Shown here: positions 18,474 through 26,883 of the stretch, one piece after another
How the letters are laid out: each line of letters begins with the position of its first letter
Position numbering within the stretch: position 1 is the first letter of the stretch
NCBI RefSeq assembly: GCF_004151245.1
Contig: NZ_JUIW01000012.1
Span: forward strand, 59,568-123,567
Direction: 5' to 3'
DNA length: 64,000 nucleotides
Source: Flavobacterium beibuense
GTDB taxonomy: Bacteria; Bacteroidota; Bacteroidia; Flavobacteriales; Flavobacteriaceae
Notes under the pieces: generated by a model
The model's input: only the letters and a program-made list of their open reading frames with translations
The model's database searches: none
Told to the model about the DNA's origin: nothing
Program-made: the position numbers and the translations under genes

Positions 18474-19604
18474 TTATGTCAAATATTCTAAAATGCTGTC
18501 TGTTATAAATTTAATCTGTTCGTCGTCAAGCTCAGTATGCATTGGTAAAGAAAGTACCTCATTAACCAGTTGATTGGTTACGGTAAAATCAGCCTCATTA
18601 TACCTTTCGTCAAGATATGCTTTTTGCTTGTGCAGTGGTATCGGGTAATATATGGCACATGGAATATCTTTACTTTGCAGGTGTTTCATTAAACCATCCC
18701 TGTCTCCGTTAAGAATCCTTAATGTGTACTGATGGAATACGTGGCTGTCTTTATCCCCTTTTGTTACCGGAGTAACAATGCTGGCATGCCCTGCAAAAGC
18801 GGCATTATATTTTTCTGCTGCTGCCTGTCTTGCTTCGTTATAAGAATCAAGTAAGGGAAGCTTAGCATTAAGAACCGCAGCCTGTACACTATCAAGTCTT
18901 GAGTTTACACCTACCACATCATGATGGTAACGCACATACATACCGTGGTTAACAACACCTCTTATTATATGGGCAAGCTCATCGTTATTTGTAAAAATAG
19001 CACCTCCGTCGCCATAGCAACCAAGGTTTTTAGATGGAAAGAATGATGTAGAAGCCACATCGCCTATTACACCAACTTTCTTTTTAGAACCGTCGCTGTA
19101 TTTATAGTTAGCACCTATAGCCTGAGCATTATCTTCAATTACAGAAAGGTTATGCTCTTTTGCTATAGCCATAATCTGCTCCATGTTTGCTGCCTGCCCA
19201 AAAAGGTGTACAGGAACAATAGCTTTTGTTTTAGGAGTAACGGCGTTGCGAATTGCCTCAATAGATATATTAAAAGTATCCGGCTCAACATCTACCAGTA
19301 CAGGGGTTAACTGCAGTAATGCAATGACCTCTACCGTAGCGGCAAAAGTAAAGTCGGCAGTAATAACCTCATCGCCCGGTTTAAGGCCAAGCCCCATCAT
19401 AGCAATTTGAAGTGCATCGGTACCATTTGCACAAGGTATTACATGCTTTACACCAAGGTAATCCTGAAGGCTTTTTTGAAACTCATGTACCTGAGGCCCG
19501 TTTATATATGCTGTATTGTCTAAAACTTCCTGAATAGAATTATTTACTGTATCTTTAATTTTATCATATTGACCCTTAAGGTCAACCATCTGTATTTTTT
19601 TCAT
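18474..19604 (-). CDS. DegT/DnrJ/EryC1 family sugar aminotransferase
   Basis: This 376-residue PLP enzyme probably transfers an amino group to a nucleotide-linked keto sugar. It has IPCANGTDALQIAMMGLGLKPGDEV, DFTFAATVEVI, VPVHLFGQAANMEQIM, VIEDNAQAIGANY and STSFFPSKNLGCYGDGGAIF with the PLP lysine in PSKNLG, the signature of the WecE/DegT group. The start is the ATG at 19604; a TTG further upstream would add an unconserved stretch. It is followed by galE, forming a two-gene nucleotide-sugar unit. Confidence 0.92.
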   Translation of the reverse strand: MKKIQMVDLKGQYDKIKDTVNNSIQEVLDNTAYINGPQVHEFQKSLQDYLGVKHVIPCANGTDALQIAMMGLGLKPGDEVITADFTFAATVEVIALLQLTPVLVDVEPDTFNISIEAIRNAVTPKTKAIVPVHLFGQAANMEQIMAIAKEHNLSVIEDNAQAIGANYKYSDGSKKKVGVIGDVASTSFFPSKNLGCYGDGGAIFTNNDELAHIIRGVVNHGMYVRYHHDVVGVNSRLDSVQAAVLNAKLPLLDSYNEARQAAAEKYNAAFAGHASIVTPVTKGDKDSHVFHQYTLRILNGDRDGLMKHLQSKDIPCAIYYPIPLHKQKAYLDERYNEADFTVTNQLVNEVLSLPMHTELDDEQIKFITDSILEYLT

Positions 19605-19628
19605 TTGCCTTTTAAATTTAAGCCATAG

Positions 19629-19636
19629 CAAAACTA
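19629..19636 (-). promoter_or_regulatory. -7 promoter element for the DegT/galE unit
   Basis: The minus strand reads TAGTTTTG, which matches TAnnTTTG, 25 bases before the ATG. Confidence 0.45.
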
Positions 19637-19704
19637 CTAATTTAATGGCTGCCTGCCAATCAAAATAATATAAAGTATTAATTTAGCAGCTCAATATTTT
19701 CACT

Positions 19705-20934
19705 ATGTTTTTTCTGTACAACCTGCTTACCGTTTTAACTGGATTCCTACTAAAAATCGTTGCGCTTTTTAACCACAAGATCAGTCTTTTTGTTAAGGGC
19801 AGGAAAACGGTTTTCAGCACTCTGAAACAGCATATACAGCAACAGGATAAAACTATCTGGTTCCATTCAGCATCGTTGGGTGAATACGAACAGGGGCTCC
19901 CGGTTATGGAAAAAATAAGAAAGCAATATCCTGACCATAAAATTGTACTTACGTTCTTCTCGCCTTCGGGATACGAGATACGTAAAAACACAAAAGCTGC
20001 CGATGTTGTGGTTTACCTTCCTCTGGATACCGCCGGCAACGCCAAAAGATTTATAAAACAGGTGCACCCTGAAATGGCCTTCTTTATTAAATATGAATAC
20101 TGGCCTAATTACCTAAAGGAACTTAAAAAAGCAGGCACGCCCACTTATCTTATCTCAGGGTTAATGAGAAAAAAACAGGTGTTCTTTAAATGGTATGGTG
20201 GTTTTTACCGCAAGGCATTAAAAACTTTTACACAGTTTTTTGTTCAGGATAACAGCTCGAAGGAGCTTCTTCAAAACATCGGTTTCCATAATGTATCCAT
20301 TAGTGGCGATACCCGCTTTGACAGGGTTAGCGAAATACTTGAACGAGATAATACACTACCTTTTATAGAAGAGTTTAAAAACAACAAAATCACTATGGTT
20401 GCGGGCAGTTCATGGCCTAAAGACGAAAGTATGTTCATTGATTTTATAAACTCGTCAAATAACACTAAATTTATAATAGCTCCGCACAACATTAAAGCAG
20501 AGCAGATTGAGCAGCTTAAAAACAGCATTACCAAAAAAACAGTGCTGTTTTCTGAAAAGGAAGGCAAGAACCTGGCCGAATATGAGGTATTTATCGCTGA
20601 CACCATTGGAATATTGAGCAAGATATATAGCTATGCTGATTTTGCTTATGTAGGTGGTGGTTTTGGCACATCAGGGCTTCACAATATATTAGAGCCCGCA
20701 GCATTTGGCATTCCTATCGTTATAGGGCCAAATCATGAGAAGTTCCCCGAGGCCATAGCCATGATACACATGGGCGGATGCATTGCCGTGAAGGACAAAA
20801 AGGAAATGGAAGAAACACTTTCATCTCTTATTTATGATGATGATTTCAGGAATGAAAAAGGTCATATTGCAGGCACTTTTGTTCACATGAACCGTGGTGC
20901 TGTAGACCGTATTATAAGCAACATCAATAACTGA
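19705..20934 (+). CDS. waaA: 3-deoxy-D-manno-octulosonic acid (Kdo) transferase
   Basis: This 409-residue glycosyltransferase attaches Kdo to lipid A precursor at the inner membrane. A hydrophobic N-terminal anchor is followed by KTIWFHSASLGEYEQGLPVMEKI, KYEYWPNYLKEL, the donor-site block VAGSSWPKDESMFI, and YVGGGFGTSGLHNILEPAAFGIP with the conserved glycine-rich and Glu motif. The length fits family GT30. Its stop overlaps the start of the GNAT gene by one base. It lies beside a sugar-nucleotide pair, consistent with envelope polysaccharide work. Confidence 0.95.
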   Translation: MFFLYNLLTVLTGFLLKIVALFNHKISLFVKGRKTVFSTLKQHIQQQDKTIWFHSASLGEYEQGLPVMEKIRKQYPDHKIVLTFFSPSGYEIRKNTKAADVVVYLPLDTAGNAKRFIKQVHPEMAFFIKYEYWPNYLKELKKAGTPTYLISGLMRKKQVFFKWYGGFYRKALKTFTQFFVQDNSSKELLQNIGFHNVSISGDTRFDRVSEILERDNTLPFIEEFKNNKITMVAGSSWPKDESMFIDFINSSNNTKFIIAPHNIKAEQIEQLKNSITKKTVLFSEKEGKNLAEYEVFIADTIGILSKIYSYADFAYVGGGFGTSGLHNILEPAAFGIPIVIGPNHEKFPEAIAMIHMGGCIAVKDKKEMEETLSSLIYDDDFRNEKGHIAGTFVHMNRGAVDRIISNINN

Positions 20935-21386
20935 TGCCAATTACTTTTAAGCCCATTAGGACTAATTATATTGACCGTACTGTAGCAATGATGCAGGATT
21001 TTTATGCCATAGATAATTATCCTATAGACCCTGTTGTTTCAAAATCACTTCTTAGAGAGTTTATTGAAAATGAAGGTTTAGGCAGGGGCTGGCTAATTCT
21101 GGATAATGACACAATTATAGGCTATGTTATACTCACCTTTGTTTTCAGCTTCGAATACAAAGGACGCATTGCTTTTTTAGATGAGCTTTACATCTCCCCT
21201 AAAGGGCGGGGTAAGGGTATAGGTAAACAAACGGTAGATTTTATTCACGACCAGGCACTTGATTTGGCTATAAATGTTATTTACCTTGAAATTGAAGGCC
21301 ATAACATGATAGCCCAAAAACTATACCTCTCTAAAGACTTTACAGTACATAACCGCAAGCTCATGAAGCTTACGGTAAAAAAATAA
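20934..21386 (+). CDS. GNAT family N-acetyltransferase
   Basis: This 150-residue acetyltransferase has the acetyl-CoA pyrophosphate-binding motif FLDELYISPKGRGKGIGKQ (motif A) near residues 79-97, with the beta-bulge strand GYVILTF before it and VIYLEIEGHNMIAQKLY after it. The substrate is unknown. The ATG overlaps the waaA stop (ATGA-type junction), so the two are probably translationally coupled. An 88-bp REP-like palindrome begins at the base after its stop codon. Confidence 0.9.
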   Translation: MPITFKPIRTNYIDRTVAMMQDFYAIDNYPIDPVVSKSLLREFIENEGLGRGWLILDNDTIIGYVILTFVFSFEYKGRIAFLDELYISPKGRGKGIGKQTVDFIHDQALDLAINVIYLEIEGHNMIAQKLYLSKDFTVHNRKLMKLTVKK

Positions 21387-21474
21387 TGTTCCATTTCGAC
21401 CGTAACGAAGTGAAGCGGAGAAATCTCACAAATAGATTCCTCTGTTCCGCTATCGCTGCAATCGGAATGGAACA
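21387..21474. repeat. REP-like palindromic intergenic element
   Basis: An 88-bp element has inverted ends: TGTTCCATTTCGA on the left and TCGGAATGGAACA on the right, one base from perfect over 13. Inner arms also pair, GCGGAGAAATCT (21415-21426 region) with AGATTCCTCTGTTCCGC. It fills the whole space between the GNAT stop and the AhpD-like gene tail. The ends and the AAATCT/AGATT core look like the CATTTCGAC...GAGAAATCT intergenic repeats scattered in Flavobacterium genomes. It could act as a bidirectional transcription stop or RNA-stabilising element. Confidence 0.65.
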
Positions 21475-21491
21475 ATAAATTAGGTAAGTAA

Positions 21492-21926
21492 TTATTCCGG
21501 CATTAAGTGAGTAGAAATAGACATACGGTTCCATCCGTTAATAGCTACTATTGCCATAATAGCAACTGCAGTATAGCTCTCTCCTAACAGATTTACTGCA
21601 TTTTCATAAGTCTCATCAGATACTTTTCCAGTTATCCTGGTCACTTCTTCCGTTAAAGCTAATAAGGCCCTTTCTTCGGCAATAAAATAGTTGGTATCCC
21701 ACCACGCGTTAAGCGCATAGATCCTTTTTTCGGTTTCACCATCTTTTCTGGCCTCTTCGGTATGCATATTAATACAAAAAGCACAGCCGTTAATTTGTGA
21801 CGCCCTTATTTTTATAAGATGCTTGTGGGTCTTAGATAATTCTGTACCGTTTATGTATTTTTCTAATCCAAACATGGCTTTATAGGCTTCCGGCACAACT
21901 TCGAGTAATTTCATTCTTGTTTTCAT
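21492..21926 (-). CDS. AhpD-like / carboxymuconolactone decarboxylase family protein
   Basis: This 144-residue helical protein has the redox motif CAFCINMH, with C48, C51 and H55 in place as in AhpD-type peroxidase partners. Family members act in hydroperoxide removal. The neighbouring Crp-family gene is upstream on the same strand (81 bases away) and is a plausible regulator. Its start ATG is at 21924-21926. The substrate is not known. Confidence 0.88.
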   Translation of the reverse strand: MKTRMKLLEVVPEAYKAMFGLEKYINGTELSKTHKHLIKIRASQINGCAFCINMHTEEARKDGETEKRIYALNAWWDTNYFIAEERALLALTEEVTRITGKVSDETYENAVNLLGESYTAVAIMAIVAINGWNRMSISTHLMPE

Positions 21927-22006
21927 GATAATTGTGTTTTAATTTGTTGATACAAAGTTCAAACACAGGCATCACAAAAAACTTAATGTAGATTAATAAA
22001 ACACAG

Positions 22007-22579
22007 CTACTCTTTTTTAGCCCTTACCTTACTCAAAAATTCAGGTGTGAAACCCAGATATGAAGCCAACAGATATTGAGGAACACGCTGAACAAAGTCG
22101 GGATAGGTTGCTGCAAAGCTACGATAACGTTCCTCTGCAGAAAGATTAAATATATAATGAGTACGCATGAGGGAAGCTGCATAAGCCCTTTCCAACACCT
22201 GCCTAAAGTAGCTTTCCAGCTTAGGGACTTTAGCCAACAATTCATTTTCTAACGATGCGTCAATCACAGTCACTTCTGCTTCCTCAACGGCCTGCAGGCT
22301 CACCCGAGATGGCTTTCCGCTGTTATAGCTAAAAAAATCGGTAACCCACCAGCCTTCTATAGCAAAATGTATTACCTGCTCCACTCCCTTTTCATTAAGG
22401 TTGTACATTCGCAATATTCCGTTTACCACAAAGTATTTTTTAGAACATACCTCTCCTGCCTCGAGCAAATGTTCTTTCTTACCATATTGTTCTGTCTGCA
22501 CATAATCCTCCAGGATTTTCTTCTCCTCATCCGTCAGCTGGACGAACCTTTTTATATGTGCAATCAGTTTTTGTGACAT
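22007..22579 (-). CDS. Crp/Fnr family transcriptional regulator
   Basis: This 190-residue protein has a cNMP-binding-type jelly roll (about residues 20-120), including KKYFVVNGILRMYNLNEKG and EQVIHFAIEGWWVTDFFSY. A short C-terminal region contains LASYLGFTPEFLSKVRAKK, the helix-turn-helix recognition part. The classic cAMP-binding arginine and glutamate are not evident, as is common in Bacteroidetes Crp-like proteins, so the ligand is unknown. It sits upstream of the AhpD-like gene in the same direction and may control it. Confidence 0.88.
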   Translation of the reverse strand: MSQKLIAHIKRFVQLTDEEKKILEDYVQTEQYGKKEHLLEAGEVCSKKYFVVNGILRMYNLNEKGVEQVIHFAIEGWWVTDFFSYNSGKPSRVSLQAVEEAEVTVIDASLENELLAKVPKLESYFRQVLERAYAASLMRTHYIFNLSAEERYRSFAATYPDFVQRVPQYLLASYLGFTPEFLSKVRAKKE

Positions 22580-22697
22580 TTTAAAGTATTGCTAATAATA
22601 CTGAAAGATATAACACAAATGGCAAACAAAAAGCCCTTGTAGCATTATTTTGTGCAAAAATTGTAACTTGCGGGCACAAACTTTTTTACAATACACT

Positions 22698-24842
22698 ATG
22701 AAATTTTTAAGACTGCTTGTCCTTTTACTGGTAATCCCTGCCTATGCACAACAGGGAGGCATGTGGATACCATCCCTGCTTAAAGGAATGAACGAAAAAG
22801 AAATGAAGAGCCTGGGCATGAAAATGTCGGCTTCAGACATTTATGACGTTAACCATTCCAGCCTTAAAGATGCCGTTCCGCAATTTAACGGCGGATGTAC
22901 ATCAGAGGTTATTTCATCTCAGGGACTTCTGTTAACCAACCACCATTGTGGTTATGGAGAAATCCAGTCGCACTCTACAGTAGAGCACGATTACCTTACC
23001 GATGGTTTTTGGGCGATGTCTATGGAAGAAGAGCTTCCTAATGCCGACCTGGAGGTTACCTTTATAGTAAGGATAGAAGACGTTACCACAAAAGTACTTG
23101 ACGGCACGGCTTCTATAACAAGTGAAGAGGCGAAGCAGCAAAAAATACAGGAAAACATTAACAACCTTACCAAAACCCTGCCTAAAGAATCATGGCAGGA
23201 AAACAGGATACGTACTTTTTATGAAGGCAACCAATATATGCTTTTTGTAGTGGAATCGTATCCGGATGTTCGCCTTGTAGGTGCACCGCCTTCATCTGTG
23301 GGTAAATTCGGATCTGATACTGATAACTGGGTATGGCCAAGACATACCGGAGATTTTTCAATCTTCAGGATATATGCCGACAAGAATAATCGTCCGGCTC
23401 CTTACTCCAAGGACAATGTTCCTTACAAACCAAAACATTACTTTCCTGTATCTATAGGAGGTATAGAAGAAAATGATTTTACACTTGTATTCGGTTATCC
23501 GGGCAGAACTACAGAATACCTTCCTTCTGTAGCGGTTGAGCAAATATTAACCAGCCTTAATCCTGCTAAAATCGAAGTGAGGGATGCTGCACTTAAAGTT
23601 ACCGACAGCTTTATGAGAAGGGATCCTGCCATTAAAATACAGTATGCAGCTAAATATGCACGTATTGCCAACTATTGGAAAAAATGGATAGGTGAATCGC
23701 AGGGGCTTGAAAAAACCAATGCAGTTGCAATTAAAAAAGACTACGAGAAAAACTTCCTTAAAGAAGTAAACAAAGCAGGCAAACAAAGTGAATACGGAAA
23801 CCTGTTCAACCAATTTGAAGCAAAATATAACGAGATTGCTCCTTATGCACTTAGCAGGGATTACTTTTTTGAAGTAGTTTTAAGAAATACGGAACTGCTT
23901 ACTATAGGCTTTAGGCTATACCAACTGGAGCAGGTATATAATACTAGAGGTGAGCAGGCTTTCAACGACCGTAAAGGAAATACCATCGCTTCTCTTGAGG
24001 GCACTTACAAAGACTTTAATAAAAATGTAGATGAGAAGGTTTTTGAGAAGCTTATCGAACTGTATGCAACTAAATCGCCACAGCAGTTTGTTCCGGCAGG
24101 ACTTATTAATGCCGACTACAAAGTACTTACCAAAAACATTTACAGCGAGTCTAAGCTAACAAGCTACGAAGGATTACAGGAACTTTTAAGCGGCGATGCC
24201 AAAACGGTTATAGAAAAACTTAATAACGATAAAGGCTTCCAGCTTGTAAAAGCAATGTCTGACTCTTTCCTTACTTATGTTAATCCTAAGTATGAGGAAA
24301 TCAATTTAGAAATTGAGGCTTTACAACGCACTTATATGAAAGGTATTCTTGAGCTAAGCCCTAAAGATGCCAGAATCTTCCCTGATGCTAACAGCACACT
24401 AAGGGTAACATATGGTAAAGTAAAAGGATATGCTCCAAGAGATGCCGTTTACTATGAGCCTGTAACCTACCTTGACGGTGTTATGGAAAAATATGTGCCG
24501 GGAGATTATGAATTTGACGTTCCTAAAAAACTTATAGACCTTTATAATAAAAAAGATTATGGCCAATATGGTGATAACGGAAAAATGCCGGTTTGCTTTA
24601 TAGGTACAAACCATACAACCGGTGGTAACTCAGGCAGCCCTGCCATAGATGCCAGAGGTAACCTTATAGGATTAAACTTTGACCGCGTATGGGAAGGTAC
24701 TATGAGCGATATTTATTATGACCCTTCTATATGTAGAAATATAATGGTAGACATGCGTTATGTATTGTTTATTATTGACAAATATGCAGGTTGTACCCGC
24801 CTTATAGATGAGATGGAAATAGTAAAAAATAAGAAAAAATAA
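22698..24842 (+). CDS. S46 family dipeptidyl peptidase, DPP11 type
   Basis: This 714-residue periplasmic serine peptidase has a signal peptide ending in YAQQG (about residue 19). The catalytic histidine lies in TNHHCGYGEIQSHS (H82/H83), and the nucleophile S645 in GGNSGSPAIDARG. In this family the residue 18 positions after the nucleophile determines the P1 preference: glycine in DPP7, arginine in DPP11. Here it is R663 in LNFDRVWEG, predicting Asp/Glu specificity. These enzymes release dipeptides from peptides in asaccharolytic and marine Bacteroidetes. I chose the ATG at 22698 because the signal peptide begins there; the upstream ATG at 22650 adds an unconserved stretch. The gene is monocistronic. 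Aspartate of the triad is not located with confidence. Confidence 0.93.
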   Translation: MKFLRLLVLLLVIPAYAQQGGMWIPSLLKGMNEKEMKSLGMKMSASDIYDVNHSSLKDAVPQFNGGCTSEVISSQGLLLTNHHCGYGEIQSHSTVEHDYLTDGFWAMSMEEELPNADLEVTFIVRIEDVTTKVLDGTASITSEEAKQQKIQENINNLTKTLPKESWQENRIRTFYEGNQYMLFVVESYPDVRLVGAPPSSVGKFGSDTDNWVWPRHTGDFSIFRIYADKNNRPAPYSKDNVPYKPKHYFPVSIGGIEENDFTLVFGYPGRTTEYLPSVAVEQILTSLNPAKIEVRDAALKVTDSFMRRDPAIKIQYAAKYARIANYWKKWIGESQGLEKTNAVAIKKDYEKNFLKEVNKAGKQSEYGNLFNQFEAKYNEIAPYALSRDYFFEVVLRNTELLTIGFRLYQLEQVYNTRGEQAFNDRKGNTIASLEGTYKDFNKNVDEKVFEKLIELYATKSPQQFVPAGLINADYKVLTKNIYSESKLTSYEGLQELLSGDAKTVIEKLNNDKGFQLVKAMSDSFLTYVNPKYEEINLEIEALQRTYMKGILELSPKDARIFPDANSTLRVTYGKVKGYAPRDAVYYEPVTYLDGVMEKYVPGDYEFDVPKKLIDLYNKKDYGQYGDNGKMPVCFIGTNHTTGGNSGSPAIDARGNLIGLNFDRVWEGTMSDIYYDPSICRNIMVDMRYVLFIIDKYAGCTRLIDEMEIVKNKKK

Positions 24843-24877
24843 GGGTTCGGGTTAACCTTACAAAAAGCTTGTTTATA

Positions 24878-24910
24878 CCCTTAGATAATTTTTAGGAATA
24901 TTTCTAAGGG
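24878..24910. other. Hairpin downstream of the S46 peptidase gene
   Basis: CCCTTAGA (24878-24885) pairs with TCTAAGGG (24903-24910) across a 17-base loop. There is no U-run after it, so a plain Rho-independent terminator is unlikely. Confidence 0.35.
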
Positions 24911-25006
24911 CTCAATAGACAAATCTTAGCAATAATGCCGAAAACGATGTATTTAATATGTTGGGTTTCAGTAATAAAAGATTTTTAAAAAATTTAGCAA
25001 GATTTA

Positions 25007-25036
25007 TTTTGTGGTGTCAAAAAATTTATATCTTTG
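25007..25036 (+). promoter_or_regulatory. Bacteroidetes promoter (-33 and -7) for the small lipoprotein
   Basis: TTTTG at 25007-25011 and TATCTTTG at 25029-25036 are separated by 17 bases, the best full promoter match in the window. The lipoprotein ATG follows 36 bases later. Confidence 0.65.
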
Positions 25037-25072
25037 CTCCGAATTAATAATTAACCTTTATAATTTAGTAAG

Positions 25073-25282
25073 ATGAAAAAAGTTGTTTTAAGCCTAGCTG
25101 TTATCGCTATGATTTCATTCGTTTCTTGTAAAGAAACTGCAAACGAAACTACTGAGCCTCAAACTGAAGAAGTTGCTCCAGAAGTTGAAGCTACTCCAGA
25201 AGTTGAAGCTGCTCCAGAAGCTACAGTTGATACTGCTGCTGCTCCAGTTGAAGAAGCTCACACTGAAGAGGCTGCTCACTAA
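25073..25282 (+). CDS. Small acidic Glu/Ala/Pro-rich lipoprotein
   Basis: This 69-residue protein has a signal peptide with the lipobox SFVSC (Cys at about residue 19). The mature part, CKETANETTEPQTEE then APEVEATPEVEAAPEA, is almost entirely Glu, Ala, Pro and Thr. Two exact 18-base units at 25178-25213 encode the PEVEAT/PEVEAA repeat. It has no fold I recognise and probably forms a disordered, negatively charged layer or spacer at a membrane. It has the strongest promoter match in the window and a strong terminator, so it may be an abundant transcript. Confidence 0.7.
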   Translation: MKKVVLSLAVIAMISFVSCKETANETTEPQTEEVAPEVEATPEVEAAPEATVDTAAAPVEEAHTEEAAH

Positions 25283-25303
25283 GATTTTAGTAAGTAAAAG
25301 CAT

Positions 25304-25328
25304 AAAAGCCCCGCAATGCGGGGCTTTT
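25304..25328 (+). terminator. Terminator after the small acidic lipoprotein
   Basis: AAAAGCCCCGC (25304-25314), loop AAT, GCGGGGCTTTT (25318-25328). Confidence 0.85.
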
Positions 25329-25662
25329 CATTTTTAGTAAACTTAAACAAACACATCAAAATCAAGTTTGATATTACACTGCTTTAATAAAAAAGAAAAC
25401 AGCATAACCATCTGCAAATAGCTATACCATTTTATTAAAGCATAAATATTTTATTTACTGCAAAACACATATTGTCTTATCCTGCTCAATAAACAGCAGG
25501 GCAATATATATTACCTTTTTATTTTCTTTGTTTTAATTTATTATTCAGGCTAATTAGTGGGCCGTGGGTAAATAATCTTCTTTAACCTGTTGACATTAAG
25601 TACCCGCAATACCTTTTAAATACCATTAAACTAGGTTATCAAATTGTTAATTGTAAAAAAGG
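25329..25662. other. Gene-free stretch
   Basis: About 330 bases, AT-rich, with no coding frame, repeat or RNA-like structure I can support. It lies between two terminators. Confidence 0.5.
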
Positions 25663-25693
25663 CAATAAAAAAGCCACCCAAAAGGGCGGCTTA
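25663..25693 (-). terminator. Terminator for the NPP1-like gene (minus strand)
   Basis: On the minus strand AAGCCGCCC pairs with GGGTGGCTT (one G-U) around a short loop, followed by a T-rich run. Confidence 0.75.
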
Positions 25694-25734
25694 AGTATAA
25701 AATATTGAATCAGGCCGTAGTATAAATCTTTTAT

Positions 25735-26649
25735 TTAGTTTATGCTTCCTATAGTAACACTGTTACCAAAATCACACTGACTGCAGCCATCGGTACCAAA
25801 TAATCCATCAGTACCTTTGCATGCAGCAAAGTTCCAGAAATCACGTGTACGGAATAACGGACCTTTACCTGAAGCTCCCCAGTTACCGCTAAAATTGAAT
25901 TCGGTTTTTTCACAAGACATAGCTACAAGATTGTTCCATGTTCCATACTCATCTCCGGCATCAGCAGGATTTCTGTAGTCTCCGTAATACGTGCACTCAT
26001 ACCCAAAGAAGCTCGAAGAACGTGAGTTATGATACATACCGTGTGCTTTTTTACCTACATAGCCCACAACTCTTGTTCCTATAGCTTTATTCCTCCAGTC
26101 TTTTGTATACCAGCCACCATGCTGAAAATAAGTTACTGTTAAGATTTTTTGTGTAGATTTCTTTACCTGAAGTACGATATGCTCCCAGTCATAATCATGA
26201 CCTCCCTGTCCTGCAGCACAAGGCTCCTGACGCTTGTAAGTAAACCAGTATTCTATAAATATCTTATCAGTATCAGACGGATGCTGCTGTACATCATAAT
26301 AAGTAGGAAATACAGGTGCTGTAGGCGCTGTAGCATCAGTTAATGCAAGTTCGCCACCGCATACCTTACCTCCGGCAGCAGAGCTGGCCAATACAGTCTC
26401 TACAGAAGCAGGATAATCCGGTGCTGCACGATCAAACTTTACCAACGGAGCAAACTGATTTGCCCAGGTACCGGCATTGGTCGTCACCTTAGTAGGACTC
26501 TCACTACAGTCACAATTTAAAAAAGGGTGAACATTTGTAACTTTAGTATTAAAAGTTACGCTTTGTGCTTCTTCCGCATCCGGAGTTGAACACTGCACAA
26601 ACATAAATACGCCGATTAGCATCAGCAGTTTTAAAAAATTGGTTTTCAT
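25735..26649 (-). CDS. Lipoprotein with NPP1/Vps62-like (necrosis-inducing-protein-like) domain
   Basis: This 304-residue protein has a signal peptide ending in the lipobox FVQC (Cys at about residue 20). The core resembles the NPP1/Nep1-like and Vps62 families: IEYWFTYKRQEP, then GGHDYDWEHIVLQVK (compare the NLP heptapeptide GHRHDWE), then YFQHGGWYTKDW, and VGKKAHGMYHNSRSSSFFG. The DWEH acidic and histidine positions are kept, while the second His of the NLP heptapeptide is Tyr. Many cysteines occur near the ends (CDCSE, CDFG), which suggests disulfides. Eukaryotic and plant-pathogen NLPs are secreted cytolysins; nothing here shows that activity, and this lipidated form would be membrane anchored. 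It has its own terminator and no obvious partner gene. The family call is an inference from motif resemblance. Confidence 0.55.
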   Translation of the reverse strand: MKTNFLKLLMLIGVFMFVQCSTPDAEEAQSVTFNTKVTNVHPFLNCDCSESPTKVTTNAGTWANQFAPLVKFDRAAPDYPASVETVLASSAAGGKVCGGELALTDATAPTAPVFPTYYDVQQHPSDTDKIFIEYWFTYKRQEPCAAGQGGHDYDWEHIVLQVKKSTQKILTVTYFQHGGWYTKDWRNKAIGTRVVGYVGKKAHGMYHNSRSSSFFGYECTYYGDYRNPADAGDEYGTWNNLVAMSCEKTEFNFSGNWGASGKGPLFRTRDFWNFAACKGTDGLFGTDGCSQCDFGNSVTIGSIN

Positions 26650-26832
26650 CTTTATAAATTTTTAGTTGGTTTTCAGATTTATATCTGATTCAATATTTTA
26701 TAAAGAAGATTTTTACCACGGCAGTACAAAGAACATCCATTAAGATTAACTCAACATCTGCAAAGTATTTTTAAATCTTTAAAAAAGCGTTAAGCAGGTT
26801 AAGAAACTATTTTTCAGAAGCTTAAACCCCTA

Positions 26833-26866
26833 AAATAAAAAAGCCCTGCTATTGCGGGACTTTATG
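26833..26866 (-). terminator. Possible terminator for the thioredoxin/LolA-like pair
   Basis: On the minus strand AGTCCCGC pairs with GCAGGGCT (one mismatch, one G-U) around AATA, followed by a T-rich tract. Imperfect, but placed just after the thioredoxin-like gene. Confidence 0.5.
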
Positions 26867-26883
26867 TATAATATATTGTTCTT

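Noticed and set aside
20934..21926. GNAT acetyltransferase as part of a toxin-antitoxin pair
   Set aside because: The GNAT gene is translationally coupled to waaA and has no small DNA-binding partner; the facing AhpD-like gene is unrelated.
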